A DNA stretch of 64,000 bases from Bradyrhizobium sp. B097 (GCF_038957035.1 NZ_CP152412.1:3592501-3656500), one strand, 5' to 3'. Counted from the stretch's first letter, positions 26,554 to 35,751 are shown. Notes: a model not told the origin generated them from the letters alone. Made by a program: numbers and translations.

Positions 26554-27315
26554 TCAGCCCCGGCCCACGAACGGCATCTTGGTCGCCATCACCGTCATGA
26601 ACAGCACGTTGGCGTCGAGCGGCAGGCCGGCCATGTAGGCGACGGCATCGCCGACCGCCTTGGCGTCCATGCGCGGTTCGTGCTTGGTGGTGCCGTCCGG
26701 CTGCAGCACGCCGGGGCCGTTGACCATGCGGTCGGTCATCGGGGTCGCAGCATTGCCGATATCGACCTGGCCGACCGCGATGTCATACATGCGGCCGTCG
26801 AGGTTGGAGGCTTTTGTCAGGCCGGTGATGGCGTGCTTGGTCGAGGTGTAGGCCGCCGAGAACGGCCGCGGCGCGTGCGCCGAGATCGAGCCGTTGTTGA
26901 TGATGCGGCCGCCGCGCGGCGTCTGGTCCTTCATGATGCGGAAGGCGTGCTGGGTGCACAGGAACGGCGCGGTGAGGTTGGTGTTGACCACGGCCTGCCA
27001 CTGCTCGAGGGCCAAGTCTTCGAAATTTACCGGCGGCGCGCCCATGCCGGCATTGTTGAAGAGAACGTCGAGCCGGCCGTAGGTTGCCTTCACCTTGTCG
27101 AACAGCGCGGCGATCGCGGCCGGGTTGGCCATGTCGGCGGTGACGCACAGGCTCTTGCCGGCGGGGCCGAGCTTGGCGGTCTCTTCCAGCATCTCGATGC
27201 GGCGCCCGACCAGCACCACGGTGTAGCCCTTGTCCATCAAAGCGAGCGATGCTGCGCGGCCGACACCGGTGCCGGCGCCGGTGACGAGCGCGATCTTGCT
27301 GGTTGCTTCGGTCAT
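26554..27315 (-). CDS. Short-chain dehydrogenase/reductase
   Basis: A 253-residue classical SDR oxidoreductase. It shows the nucleotide-binding [12 protein letters not shown] near residue 12, NNAG near 92, the catalytic Ser in NGSISAH and the YTSTK active-site Tyr and Lys. VGRR after the second strand favours NADP over NAD. The C-terminus is [18 protein letters not shown]. It is on the minus strand, 12 bases after the Anbu gene, so the two are likely cotranscribed. The substrate cannot be told. Confidence 0.9.
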   Translation of the reverse strand: MTEATSKIALVTGAGTGVGRAASLALMDKGYTVVLVGRRIEMLEETAKLGPAGKSLCVTADMANPAAIAALFDKVKATYGRLDVLFNNAGMGAPPVNFEDLALEQWQAVVNTNLTAPFLCTQHAFRIMKDQTPRGGRIINNGSISAHAPRPFSAAYTSTKHAITGLTKASNLDGRMYDIAVGQVDIGNAATPMTDRMVNGPGVLQPDGTTKHEPRMDAKAVGDAVAYMAGLPLDANVLFMTVMATKMPFVGRG

Positions 27316-27327
27316 CCGAGTTTCCTC

Positions 27328-28089
27328 TTACTTGGTTTTTGCTTCGGTTTCGTTCTTGTAGGGTGGGCGTGGAATGTTCTGATGCGCCGCGCGCAGCGCA
27401 GCCGACCAGCGCGAGCGCAAATCGTGGAAATAGGGCTCGCCGGCCTCGATGCGGTGGTTGAGGTCGGCCTCGCAGGCATCGGTGCGCACCACCAGCACGT
27501 CGATCGGCAGGCCGACGCCGAGATTGGAGCGCATCGTCGAATCCATCGAGATCAGACCTGTCTTGAGCGCCTCATAGAGCTCGACGTCGTAATGCATGGC
27601 GCGGTCGAGCACCGGCTTGCCGTATTTGTGCTCGCCGATCTGCAAATAGGGCGTGTCGGTGGTGCATTCGATGAAGTTGCCGGCGGTGTAGACCATGAAC
27701 AGGCGCATCCGCGAGCCCTTGATCTGGCCGCCGAACAGGAACGAGACGTCGAAGGAGATATCTTCGGAACGCAGCGCATCGCCCTCGGTCGCATGCACCG
27801 ACCGGATGGCGCGGCCGATCCGCTGCGCGGCCTGGAACATGGTCGGCGCGTTCATCAGCGTCTCGAGCTCGCCGGTGTGCGGATCTTCCATGCCCTCGGT
27901 CAGGGTCGACAGCACCGACTGGCTGATCGCGAGATTCCCCGCGCTGGCGATCGCCATGATGCGGTCGCCGGGCTTTTCGAAGATGTGCAGCTTGCGGAAG
28001 GTCGAGACGTTGTCGAGACCGGCATTGGTGCGGGTATCGGCGATCATGACGAGGCCGTCGCGCACCAGAATTCCGCAGCAATAGGTCAT
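27328..28089 (-). CDS. Anbu (ancestral beta-subunit) proteasome-type peptidase
   Basis: A 253-residue Ntn-hydrolase of the bacterial proteasome-related Anbu/BPH family. It begins M-T-Y-C-C-G, so removal of Met exposes Thr2 as the expected nucleophile; DTRTNAGLDNVSTFRKLH carries the conserved Asp region, and SAGNLAISQSV follows. Anbu assembles into large helical or ring structures; its substrates are unclear. In other genomes it lies in one operon with transglutaminase-like, alpha-E and circularly permuted ATP-grasp genes. Here those genes lie at 34909-38275 on the same strand, about 6.8 kb away, with unrelated genes between. The SDR gene follows by 12 bases. Confidence 0.9.
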   Translation of the reverse strand: MTYCCGILVRDGLVMIADTRTNAGLDNVSTFRKLHIFEKPGDRIMAIASAGNLAISQSVLSTLTEGMEDPHTGELETLMNAPTMFQAAQRIGRAIRSVHATEGDALRSEDISFDVSFLFGGQIKGSRMRLFMVYTAGNFIECTTDTPYLQIGEHKYGKPVLDRAMHYDVELYEALKTGLISMDSTMRSNLGVGLPIDVLVVRTDACEADLNHRIEAGEPYFHDLRSRWSAALRAAHQNIPRPPYKNETEAKTK

Positions 28090-28385
28090 TTGCAGCCCTC
28101 AAACGGTCCGAGTTTCTCGGCGCCAAACGTGTAGCCAATTTCGAGGTCGCATCCAACCCTAATTCCCCGTGACGGGACATCAGGTGGCCGGTCAAAAGGG
28201 GGCCGGCGACGGTCCGTGTGAGGCCCTTTTCCATCGCTGGCCGCCTGAGAATCCGATCCTTGCCCCGGCCTCGTTCTGCGTTGCACGCAGCCGGCAATGA
28301 TCTGCGCTCCCGTGTCATTGCGGGGCACCTGGCGTTGTGGTCGACTGCCCACAACCGACAACAACAAGAATTCCGGGAGGCGAGA

Positions 28386-29996
28386 ATGTCGTTCAAACTG
28401 GCCACGTGCATCATGGCATTGGGCGCAGCAGTGATGGCGGCGAGCCCTGCATCGGCGCAGAAAAAGGGCGGCACGCTCCGACTTTATCACAATGACAATC
28501 CGCCCTCGACCTCGCTGCTCGAGGAATCCACCATCGCCTCGGTGATGCCGTTCGCGGCGGTCTTCAACAATCTGGTGGTGTTCGATCCGGCCAAGGTGCA
28601 TGAAAGCGTCGACACCGTGATCCCCGATCTGGCCGAGAGCTGGTCGTGGGACCAGACCAACACGAAGCTCACCTTCAAGCTCAGGCACGGCGTGAAGTGG
28701 CATGACGGCCAGCCGTTCACGGCCAAGGACGTGCAATGCACCTGGCGGATGCTGATCGGCAAGAGCGAGACCCAGGACTCCAAAACCCAGGACTTCAAGC
28801 GCAATCCGCGCAAGGTCTGGTACTCGAAGCTCAAGGACATCAGCATCAACGGCGACGATGAGGCGACTTTCGAGCTGACAGAACCGCAGCCCGGTCTCTT
28901 GGCGCTGCTCGCCAGCGCCTTCTCGGTGGTATATCCCTGCCACGTACCGCAGCAGGTGATGCGCACCAAGCCAATCGGCACCGGGCCGTTCAAATTCGTC
29001 GAGTTCCGGCGCGGGGATTCGATCCGTCTGGTGCGCAACCCCGATTATTTCAAGAAAGACCGGCCGTATCTCGACGAGATCACGGTGCGCTCGATCGACA
29101 GCCGCGCCACGCGCATGCTGGCCTTCGCGACCGGCGACTACGACATCACCTTTCCGTCCGACGTCAGCATTCCCCTGATGAAGGACGTCAAGGCGCGGGC
29201 GCCGAACGCGATCTGCGAGATGACGTCGACCAATCTGCAGATCAATCTCTTGGTCAACCGCGTCAATCCGCCGTTCGACAATCCGGAGATCCGCAAGGCG
29301 ATGTCGCTGGCGCTGGATCGCAAGGCCTTCAACAGCATCCTGTTCGAAGGCACCGGGCGGCTCGGCGGCGCGATGCAGGCCAAGCCCGAAGGCGAGTGGG
29401 GCATGCCGCCGGAGACATTGTCGACGCTGATGGGCTACGGCGCGGATACCGAGAAAAATCTCGTGGACGCGCAGGCCATCATGCAGAAGCTCGGCTACAG
29501 CGACGCCAAGCCGCTGTCGATCAAGATCCAGACCCGCAATCTGCCGACCTATCGCGATCCGGCAGTGATCCTCGCCGACCAGCTCAAGAAGATCTACATC
29601 GTCGCCGAGCTCGATATCCTGGACACGCCGCGCTGGTACTCGCGGCTGCAGCGCAAGGATTACACGATCGGCCTCAATGTCACCGGCGTCAGCGTCGACG
29701 ATCCCGACGGCAATCTGGTCGAGAACTATTCCTGCAATTCCGAGCGCAACTATACGCAATATTGCAATGTCGAGGTCGACAGGCTGCTGGCTGCGCAGTC
29801 GCGCGAGGTCGACAAGGACAAGCGCCGAACCATCGTGTTCGACATCGAGCGCCTGCTGGTCGACGACGCGGCGCGGCCGGTGATCCTGCACTCATCGGCC
29901 GGCAATTGCTGGCAGCCCTACGTGAAGAACTTTCATCCGCACGACAACAGCCAGTACAACAATCTACGTTTCGAGGATGTGTGGCTCGACAAATAG
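28386..29996 (+). CDS. Family 5 extracellular solute-binding protein
   Basis: A 536-residue periplasmic binding protein for an oligopeptide/dipeptide/nickel-type ABC importer. A signal peptide (MSFKLATCIMALGAAVMAASPASA) is cleaved after about residue 24. The family signature GVKWHDGQPFTAKDV is present near 100, followed by IGTGPFKFVEFRRGDSIRLVRN. ATG 28386 has GGGAGGCGAGA in front. No permease or ATPase gene adjoins it; the nearest transporter set is at 51364-55056 and the nearest paralogue at 59853. It is an orphan receptor or shares another transporter. It is divergent from Anbu. Confidence 0.88.
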   Translation: MSFKLATCIMALGAAVMAASPASAQKKGGTLRLYHNDNPPSTSLLEESTIASVMPFAAVFNNLVVFDPAKVHESVDTVIPDLAESWSWDQTNTKLTFKLRHGVKWHDGQPFTAKDVQCTWRMLIGKSETQDSKTQDFKRNPRKVWYSKLKDISINGDDEATFELTEPQPGLLALLASAFSVVYPCHVPQQVMRTKPIGTGPFKFVEFRRGDSIRLVRNPDYFKKDRPYLDEITVRSIDSRATRMLAFATGDYDITFPSDVSIPLMKDVKARAPNAICEMTSTNLQINLLVNRVNPPFDNPEIRKAMSLALDRKAFNSILFEGTGRLGGAMQAKPEGEWGMPPETLSTLMGYGADTEKNLVDAQAIMQKLGYSDAKPLSIKIQTRNLPTYRDPAVILADQLKKIYIVAELDILDTPRWYSRLQRKDYTIGLNVTGVSVDDPDGNLVENYSCNSERNYTQYCNVEVDRLLAAQSREVDKDKRRTIVFDIERLLVDDAARPVILHSSAGNCWQPYVKNFHPHDNSQYNNLRFEDVWLDK

Positions 29997-30135
29997 TGCG
30001 TGCTGCCCCCGCTGGCGGCGACGTGTGTCGTCGCCCTGCGCATAAGCGGAATGTTCGCGCCGATCGCCGGGTGTCTGAATAGCGACGGTACCCGTCAGTC
30101 AGGCCGCGCAGAGGTCCACTGGACATCCGAAGCCG

Positions 30136-30429
30136 CTACGGAAGCTCGGATATCAGCTTGGTCCACTCGGCCTCGGGCCAGGCCCGTGAGGTGCACGTCC
30201 GTATGTTTCCCTGAGAACTGAGGGCGAGCGCGAGTTTTGTGATGTTGTCGCCGAGAGGCGCTTCGGCGAGGAGAAGGATGTCATGCTCGCCGGAGGTGAG
30301 ATAGACCTCCTTGATTTCGACACCAAGCGTCTTGGCGAGTTCTTTCGCCGCCCGGCTGCGCTTGGGAGCTTCCTTGACATTACGAATTCCCTGGTCGGTC
30401 CAGTCGATCCTCACTATGAATGTCGCCAT
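30136..30429 (-). CDS. GYD-domain protein
   Basis: A 97-residue protein of the GYD family, small alpha-beta proteins of the ferredoxin-like fold with no settled function. It reads MATFIVRIDWTDQGIRNVKEAPKRS, then YLTSGEHDILLLAEAPLGDNITKLALALSSQGNIRT, which keeps the family pattern although 'GEHD' replaces the naming 'GxYD'. The start at 30429 was preferred over an upstream ATG four codons earlier because GGAGGACGAC lies at the right distance. Its neighbour 350 bases upstream is another small ferredoxin-fold-like protein. Confidence 0.8.
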   Translation of the reverse strand: MATFIVRIDWTDQGIRNVKEAPKRSRAAKELAKTLGVEIKEVYLTSGEHDILLLAEAPLGDNITKLALALSSQGNIRTCTSRAWPEAEWTKLISELP

Positions 30430-30783
30430 GTCGTCCTCCAAGGGTTACGCATTCCCTTGTCTGCCGCGCGTGCGGCAGGCCAACCTGCATCATGTTGAAG
30501 TCGAGGGAGCGCCACATAAGGCAGGCGCTGCTTTCAGACTGAGATGCCTGCCGACGGCCTGATCGCTGCCCGTTCCATCAGACGGAGACGTCGGCCCGTC
30601 CCGTCTAAGGGCAGCTCGCTGCAGATTACGCCATGTCCCTTGCTCGAGAAAGAGGGCTCCCCGCGTTGTGATCGGGACCGCGGTGGCCTCGCACAAGCGA
30701 GGGCGCTGCGTCGAGATCGCACGCTGTGCACGAGGATGACGGCGCACAACGCCTTCGCCTGGCGGGCTGCCATCCGATGCAAG
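30430..30783. other. Gap between two small genes
   Basis: About 350 bases. A frame in register with the E1 alpha gene is open through it, but it is Arg-rich and has no ribosome site, so no gene is called. No terminator or repeat was recognised. Confidence 0.4.
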
Positions 30784-31002
30784 TCAGCTGTGGGTGTAGT
30801 CGCCAGGTTTCAATCCGAGCGCTTTCACCGCGGCTTCAGGAAGCGGCCCCCACGCTTCGACCGTTTCATTCGGGGCCATCATGTCCGCAATAATTGCCGT
30901 GGCCTTTGCCGCGTCTCCTTCAGCCACGAAGAAGACCGAGCGAACAGGCGGGCCGCCGTCCAACGGCGCGGTTCTTACGAGGACAACCTGACCATTTGCC
31001 AT
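30784..31002 (-). CDS. Small YCII-like protein, 72 aa
   Basis: A 72-residue protein (MANGQVVLVRTAPLDGGPPVRSVFFVAEGDAAKATAIIADM read in parts, ending GLKPGDYTHS). The alternation of beta-strands and helices and the 'AxxIIADMMAPNETVEAWGPL' segment resemble small YCII/dimeric alpha-beta-barrel proteins. I cannot fix the family. A weak AAGAGAG ribosome site precedes the ATG. It is divergent from the E1 alpha gene across 108 bases and could share its regulation. Confidence 0.55.
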   Translation of the reverse strand: MANGQVVLVRTAPLDGGPPVRSVFFVAEGDAAKATAIIADMMAPNETVEAWGPLPEAAVKALGLKPGDYTHS

Positions 31003-31110
31003 GCTCTCTTATACAGCAGTCGCGGCGCATGCTGCCACGGTATTGCATCGTCGCGGCCCGAACACCAAATAACTGAACGTGGGAGGCAGAACCGCTCCTG
31101 GAGTGAGCGC

Positions 31111-32208
31111 GTGGCCAGCAAAAGAGCGAACGAAGAGCTCCCCGTCATTGCGCGCTTTGAGGTGCGCCGCCGCAATTACCTCGCGCCCGACGGCTCGATA
31201 GAGCGGCCGCTTCCTGCCTTCGCCACCGATGCCAAGCTGCTGGTCGAACTTTACCGGTCGATGGTGCTCTTGCGTCTGTTCGACCGAAAGGCTGTTGCAT
31301 TGCAGCGAACCGGTCGGCTGGGAACCTATGCCATTTCGCTTGGCCAAGAGGCCGTGTCCGTCGGCATCGCGAGTGCGATGCGGCAAGATGACGTTCTGCT
31401 GCCTTCCTATCGCGACAATGGCGCGTTGCTCTGGCGTGGCGTCAAGCCCGAGGAGATCCTGCTGTTCTGGGGCGGCGATGAACGGGGCAATCAATTCTCC
31501 GGTCCTGTCCACGATTTCCCGTTTTGCGTTCCGGTCGGATCACAGGCACCGCATGCCGCCGGTGTCGCCTATGCCTTCAGGCTGCGCAGGGAGCCGCGCG
31601 TGGCCGTCTGCCTGTTCGGCGATGGCGCCACCTCGAAAGGCGATGTCTACGAGGCGATGAATTTTGCCGGCGTTCACAAATTGCCGCTCGTGTTCGTCGC
31701 CACCAACAATCAATGGGCCATATCGGTGCCGCTGCGGCTGCAAACCGCGTCTGAAACGTTGGCCCAGAAGGCGATCGCTGCCGGGTTCAGCGGCGAGCAA
31801 GTGGATGGGTGCGACGTGGTGGCGGTGCGCGCCGCGGCCGAGGAGGCCATTGCCGCTGCCCGCGACGGCAAGGGCCCTCACTTCATCGAAGCGGTCACCT
31901 ATCGGCTCGGCGATCACACGACGTCAGATGATGCATTGCGCTATCGTTCGGCCGAAGAAGTCCAGGCGCATTGGAAGGAAGAGCCGATCGCGCGCCTCAG
32001 GTCCTATCTTGTGGGTCAGAAGATGTGGACCAAGGCGGACGAGGAGCGGCTTGCCGCCGAGTGCCATGAGCGCATCGAGGCGGCGGTGGAGCGCTATCTG
32101 AAGACGCCGCCGCGCCGGCCAGAAACCATGTTCGACAACCTCTATGCCGATCTGCCCGAGGCCTTTGGCGCGCAGCGTCGCGAACTCGCGGGAGAGGACG
32201 ATGCCTGA
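31111..32208 (+). CDS. 2-oxoacid dehydrogenase E1 component, alpha subunit (PdhA-like)
   Basis: A 365-residue thiamine-diphosphate subunit that decarboxylates pyruvate or a branched-chain 2-oxoacid. The thiamine motif GDGATSKGDVYEAMNFAGVHK..NN is intact, as is GNQFSGPVHDFPFCVPVGSQ and the phosphorylation-loop-like YRLGDHTTSDDALRYRS. The size and order suit the PdhA/BkdA1 type. GTG 31111 was chosen for the GGAGTGAGCGC ribosome site and because family similarity begins soon after. The stop overlaps the E1 beta start by 8 bases, showing tight coupling. The substrate, pyruvate or branched-chain, is not decidable here. Confidence 0.9.
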   Translation: MASKRANEELPVIARFEVRRRNYLAPDGSIERPLPAFATDAKLLVELYRSMVLLRLFDRKAVALQRTGRLGTYAISLGQEAVSVGIASAMRQDDVLLPSYRDNGALLWRGVKPEEILLFWGGDERGNQFSGPVHDFPFCVPVGSQAPHAAGVAYAFRLRREPRVAVCLFGDGATSKGDVYEAMNFAGVHKLPLVFVATNNQWAISVPLRLQTASETLAQKAIAAGFSGEQVDGCDVVAVRAAAEEAIAAARDGKGPHFIEAVTYRLGDHTTSDDALRYRSAEEVQAHWKEEPIARLRSYLVGQKMWTKADEERLAAECHERIEAAVERYLKTPPRRPETMFDNLYADLPEAFGAQRRELAGEDDA

Positions 32209-33181
32209 AGTGACGTTGGTCGAAGCCATCAATCTGGCGCTCGGCCGCGCCATGACGGACGATCCCGATGTGGTCGTGCTCGGCGAAGATGTCGGCGTCA
32301 ATGGCGGCGTCTTTCGCGCGACCATCGGCTTGCAGGAGCGCTTTGGTCCGGAGCGCGTCCTCGATACGCCGCTTGCCGAACTCCTGATCAGTGGGCTTTG
32401 CGTCGGCATGGCCGGGCAGGGACTGAAGCCGGTCGGCGAAATCCAGTTCATGGGATTTATCTATCCCTGTCTCGATCAGCTGGTGAACCACGCATCACGG
32501 ATGCGCAACCGTACCCAGGGACGGCTCACTTGTCCGATGGTTCTGCGCACGCCGCATGGTGCCGGCATTCGCGCACCCGAGCATCATTCCGAGAGCACTG
32601 AGGCGATGCTCGCCCACATTCCGGGCTTGCGTGTCGTGATTCCGTCGTCGCCGGAGCGCGCCTATGGACTTCTCCTCGCTGCGATCCGCGATCCCGATCC
32701 GGTGGTGTTCCTGGAGCCGACGCGGCTGTACCGCGCGGCGAAAGGAGAGGTGGAGGACAACGGCGAAGCCTTGCCGCTCGATCGCGCCTTTGTCGAGAGG
32801 GAAGGTCGCGACGTCACGCTGATCAGCTGGGGTGCGATGCTGAAGGAAACGATGGCCGCAGCGGACGCGCTCGCCGACGAGGGCATCGCTGCCGAGGTTG
32901 TCGACCTCGCCACGCTCAAGCCCTACGATGAAAACACCGTGCTCAGGTCGGTCGCAAAGACCGGGCGCTGCGTCATCGTGCACGAGGCCGCGCACACCGG
33001 CGGATTTGGCGCGGAGATAGCGGCCCTGATCGCCGAGCGCGGACTATCCTCGCTGCTCGCACCCGTGACCCGTGTCACCGGCTACGACACGATCATCCCG
33101 ATGGCCCGCCTTGAGCAACGCTACATGCCGTCGGTCGGACGCATCGTGACCGCAGCCCGAAAGGCGCACCAGTACAACTGA
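32201..33181 (+). CDS. 2-oxoacid dehydrogenase E1 component, beta subunit (PdhB-like)
   Basis: A 326-residue partner of the alpha subunit; together they form the alpha2-beta2 E1. Typical segments are INLALGRAMTDDPDVVVLGEDVG, VLDTPLAELLISGLCVGMAGQGLKPVGEIQF, RTPHGAGIRAPEHHSESTEA and the C-terminal ARLEQRYMPSVGRIVTAARK, quoted here in parts. It begins inside the last codons of E1 alpha with GGGAGAGG upstream. Twenty bases separate it from E2, so E1-E1-E2 form one operon. No E3 (lipoamide dehydrogenase) or lipoyl enzymes are nearby; E3 must come from elsewhere. Confidence 0.93.
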   Translation: MPEVTLVEAINLALGRAMTDDPDVVVLGEDVGVNGGVFRATIGLQERFGPERVLDTPLAELLISGLCVGMAGQGLKPVGEIQFMGFIYPCLDQLVNHASRMRNRTQGRLTCPMVLRTPHGAGIRAPEHHSESTEAMLAHIPGLRVVIPSSPERAYGLLLAAIRDPDPVVFLEPTRLYRAAKGEVEDNGEALPLDRAFVEREGRDVTLISWGAMLKETMAAADALADEGIAAEVVDLATLKPYDENTVLRSVAKTGRCVIVHEAAHTGGFGAEIAALIAERGLSSLLAPVTRVTGYDTIIPMARLEQRYMPSVGRIVTAARKAHQYN

Positions 33182-33201
33182 ACACCAACGGACCTTGTGC
33201 C

Positions 33202-34299
33202 ATGCGCCAGTTCACGTTGCCGGACCTTGGTGAAGGTCTTGAAGAAGCTGAGATCGTCACCTGGTATGTCAACGAGGGCGATCACGTCGTGACCGATCAG
33301 CCGCTCGTTTCGGTCGAGACCGACAAGGCGGTGGTCGAGATACCGGCGCCGTCGAGCGGACGCATCGCGCGCCTGTTCGGTGCCAAGGGCGATATCGTGA
33401 AGGTCGGCGCGCCGCTCGTCGAGTTTGCCGAGGAGGCCGGGCAGGACACCGGCACGATTGTGGGCGAACTCGACACCGGCGAGCAACGGCCGGCGCCAGC
33501 AACTGCTTCGCCGCCCGGCGGGAAGGGAGCCCAAGTGTTTCCGGCAGTGCGGGTCCTTGCGCGCAAGCTTGACGTCGCGCTCGATCTCGTCGAGGCGACC
33601 GGGCCCGGCGGCACCATCACGCGGGCCGATGTCGAGAGGGCGGCGAAGCGAATGTCTCACAGCGGACCCGCCGAGCCGCTGCGCGGCTTGCGCCGCGCGA
33701 TGGCCCAACGCATGACGGCAGCGCATGCGGAAATCGTCCCCGCGACGGTCACCGATGAAGCCGACATCGACGATTGGCGGCAGGGCGAGGACGTGACAAT
33801 CCGCCTGGCGCGTGCGATCGCCGTTGCCTGCAAGGCAGAGCCCGCGCTCAATGCCTGGTATCATTCCGGTACGGGAGAACGGCGCCTGATCGAGCGAATC
33901 GATCTTGGCATCGCCGTCGATACCGGCGGCGGCCTGATCGTTCCCGTGCTGCGCAATGTCGCGGAGCGGAGCGTATCGGACCTGCGGGCCGGGCTCGACC
34001 GTCTGCGAGCCGACGCAATCGCGCGCGCGATACCTCCAGAGGAGCTGCGCGGTGCGACGATCACGTTGTCGAACTTCGGCATGATCGGAGGCCGGTTTGC
34101 TAATCTCATCATCGTGCCACCGCAGACGGCGATCGTCGGCGCCGGGCGGATTTCGGAGCGCGTGGTCGCGCTTCGGGGACAGGTTGCGGTCCGACGCACA
34201 CTGCCGCTATCGCTGACCTTCGATCATCGGGTGGTGACGGGCGGCGAAGCTGCCCGTTTCCTGGTTGTCCTCAAATCCGACGTTGAGCGCATTTCGTGA
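33202..34299 (+). CDS. 2-oxoacid dehydrogenase E2 (dihydrolipoyl acyltransferase)
   Basis: A 365-residue E2 subunit. A single lipoyl domain (1-78) carries the lipoyl lysine K42 in VETDKAVVEIP. An E1/E3-binding domain sits at about 112-146 (PAVRVLARKLDVALDLVEATGPGG). The acyltransferase domain ends with SLTFDHRVVTGGEAARF. Catalytic H342 is kept, but the usual Asp of HRxxDG is Thr346. At 365 residues with one lipoyl domain it is at the short end of the family. It is the last gene of the E1-E2 operon and convergent with the AhpD-type gene, 31 bases away. Confidence 0.9.
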   Translation: MRQFTLPDLGEGLEEAEIVTWYVNEGDHVVTDQPLVSVETDKAVVEIPAPSSGRIARLFGAKGDIVKVGAPLVEFAEEAGQDTGTIVGELDTGEQRPAPATASPPGGKGAQVFPAVRVLARKLDVALDLVEATGPGGTITRADVERAAKRMSHSGPAEPLRGLRRAMAQRMTAAHAEIVPATVTDEADIDDWRQGEDVTIRLARAIAVACKAEPALNAWYHSGTGERRLIERIDLGIAVDTGGGLIVPVLRNVAERSVSDLRAGLDRLRADAIARAIPPEELRGATITLSNFGMIGGRFANLIIVPPQTAIVGAGRISERVVALRGQVAVRRTLPLSLTFDHRVVTGGEAARFLVVLKSDVERIS

Positions 34300-34330
34300 C
34301 ATCACTCATTCGCGAGACAGGCAGGAGCGT

Positions 34331-34756
34331 TCACGGCTCCTGCCTCTGTCCCGCAGGTGCATCGACGAGAAAGGCATCGTCCACCGGCACGCCGAGCGCG
34401 GTGACCAGCCGGTTGGTTTCGGCGGCCATGCCGACGATCGCGAGCATCTCCTGATATTCGGCCTCGGTCATGCCCTTGGCGCGGGCGCTCGCGGTGTGCG
34501 AATGGATGCAGTAGCTGCAGCCATGGGCCACCGAGACCGCAACATAGAGCATCTCCTTGACCTTCGGATCGAGGGCGCCCGGCGCCATCACCTCCTTGAT
34601 GCTCTCCCAGGTCCGCCGCAGCGTCTTCGGATCATGCGCGAGCGCGCGCCAGAAATTGTTGATGAAGTCCGAGTTCCGCGTCTTGCGGATGTCGTCGAAG
34701 ACGGCGCGTGCGTCGGCCGAGAGTTCGTCGTCGGAGAGCAGTTTCACAGTTGCCAT
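34331..34756 (-). CDS. AhpD/carboxymuconolactone decarboxylase-family peroxidase-like protein
   Basis: A 141-residue helical protein of the CMD/AhpD fold. The AhpD catalytic arrangement E-x11-C-x2-C-x3-H is exact: E68, C80, C83 and H87 in CSYCIHSH. Such proteins act as alkylhydroperoxidases or thiol relays. Length and a single CMD domain are usual. It is convergent with the E2 gene; in mycobacteria AhpD takes electrons from a lipoylated E2 and E3, which makes the neighbourhood suggestive. A CGTCATTGC-type repeat lies upstream. Confidence 0.88.
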   Translation of the reverse strand: MATVKLLSDDELSADARAVFDDIRKTRNSDFINNFWRALAHDPKTLRRTWESIKEVMAPGALDPKVKEMLYVAVSVAHGCSYCIHSHTASARAKGMTEAEYQEMLAIVGMAAETNRLVTALGVPVDDAFLVDAPAGQRQEP

Positions 34757-34804
34757 GGTTTCTCTCGCTGATCCGGTGTGGTGCAGCGATCATAGCACCC
34801 CAGC

Positions 34805-34888
34805 CGTCATTGCGAGGAGCGAAGCGACGAAGCAATCCACGCCTCCGCACGCGGTCAAATGGATTGCTTCGCTGCGCTCGCAATGACG
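34805..34888. repeat. Intergenic palindromic repeat, CGTCATTGCGAG type
   Basis: Starts CGTCATTGCGAGGAGCGAAG and ends GCGCTCGCAATGACG. The inner inverted pair GAAGCAATCCA / TGGATTGCTTC is intact. It lies between the AhpD-type and transglutaminase-like genes, at the right boundary of the block that separates Anbu from its usual partners. Confidence 0.85.
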
Positions 34889-34908
34889 GATGCGAAGAGG
34901 GATCAGTC

Positions 34909-35751
34909 CTACGACTGCGACTGGCTCTGCCACTGCCCGGGGCGGCCGGCTTGGTCGACCTTGACTGCGACCGACAGGGTCTCGTTGCCACCGCCATAGC
35001 GGGTGCCGCGGACCGGGGCGGCGCCGAGATAGTCGAGGCCGATCGCGACGCGGGCATGGGCGTCGGTGGTGCAGATGCCGTTGGCGGCGTCGAAGCCGAC
35101 CCAGCCGAGGTCGGGCACGAAGGCTTCGGCCCAGGCGTGGCCGGCCTGCTGGTTGACCATGCCGTCGGAGCGCAGGAAGTGGCCGGAGACGAACCGCGCC
35201 GGAACACCGCCGGCGCGCGCGCAGGCGATCAGGATGTGCGCGTAGTCCTGGCAGACCCCGCGCTTCAGCGCGAACGCCTCGGAGGCCGAGGTGGCACTGT
35301 TGGTCGGGTCCTCGTCGAAGGTCATGTGCTCGTAGATCTGCACCATCACCGCGTGCAGGAAGCCGAGCACGTCGCTACCTGCTTCCGCGCGCAGCTCGCG
35401 CACGAAACTCGTCATCGCCGGGTTGAGGTCGGTCAGCGGCGTGGGGCGCAGGAACAGGCTCGGGGGAAACCGCTCGTCGGTGCCTTTCAGCACGCCGCCG
35501 GTGTCCTGGGTCTCGACCAGGCCCTCGCAATGGATCGTGAGGTCGGTGATCGCGCCGTGCGTCAGCACATGGGTGACGTTGCCGAACGCGTCCTCATGGG
35601 TGTCGAGCCGGGAATCGGTCGAGACGTCGATCTGCCAATCGGCGACATACTGGCCGTCATGGCTGCCCGGCGTCATCCGCAGAATCTGGATCACGCCCGA
35701 AGCCGCCGGCTCGTAGCGATAGGTGGTGGTGTGGGCTATCCGCAGGCGCAT
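34909..35751 (-). CDS. Transglutaminase-like cysteine peptidase of the Anbu set
   Basis: A 280-residue protein with the N-terminal beta domain of bacterial transglutaminase-like proteins (MRLRIAHTTTYRYEPAASGV) and the papain-like core. The triad is complete: C167 in GVCQDYAH, H205 in GHAWAEAF and D221 in GFDAANG. Proteins of this type occur with alpha-E, permuted ATP-grasp and Anbu genes, a set proposed to make and process a peptide-like tag; direct evidence is limited. Here it lies 153 bases after the alpha-E gene on the same strand, with a decayed repeat in between. Confidence 0.9.
   Translation of the reverse strand: MRLRIAHTTTYRYEPAASGVIQILRMTPGSHDGQYVADWQIDVSTDSRLDTHEDAFGNVTHVLTHGAITDLTIHCEGLVETQDTGGVLKGTDERFPPSLFLRPTPLTDLNPAMTSFVRELRAEAGSDVLGFLHAVMVQIYEHMTFDEDPTNSATSASEAFALKRGVCQDYAHILIACARAGGVPARFVSGHFLRSDGMVNQQAGHAWAEAFVPDLGWVGFDAANGICTTDAHARVAIGLDYLGAAPVRGTRYGGGNETLSVAVKVDQAGRPGQWQSQSQS

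Noticed and set aside
28386..28460. Possible lipoprotein signal on the first binding protein
   Set aside because: The region has ASPASA before the mature part and no lipobox cysteine; a normal signal-peptidase I site fits better.
30544..31110. An N-terminal extension of E1 alpha by 189 codons
   Set aside because: The extra part is Arg-rich, unlike E1 proteins, and the GTG at 31111 has a good ribosome site.
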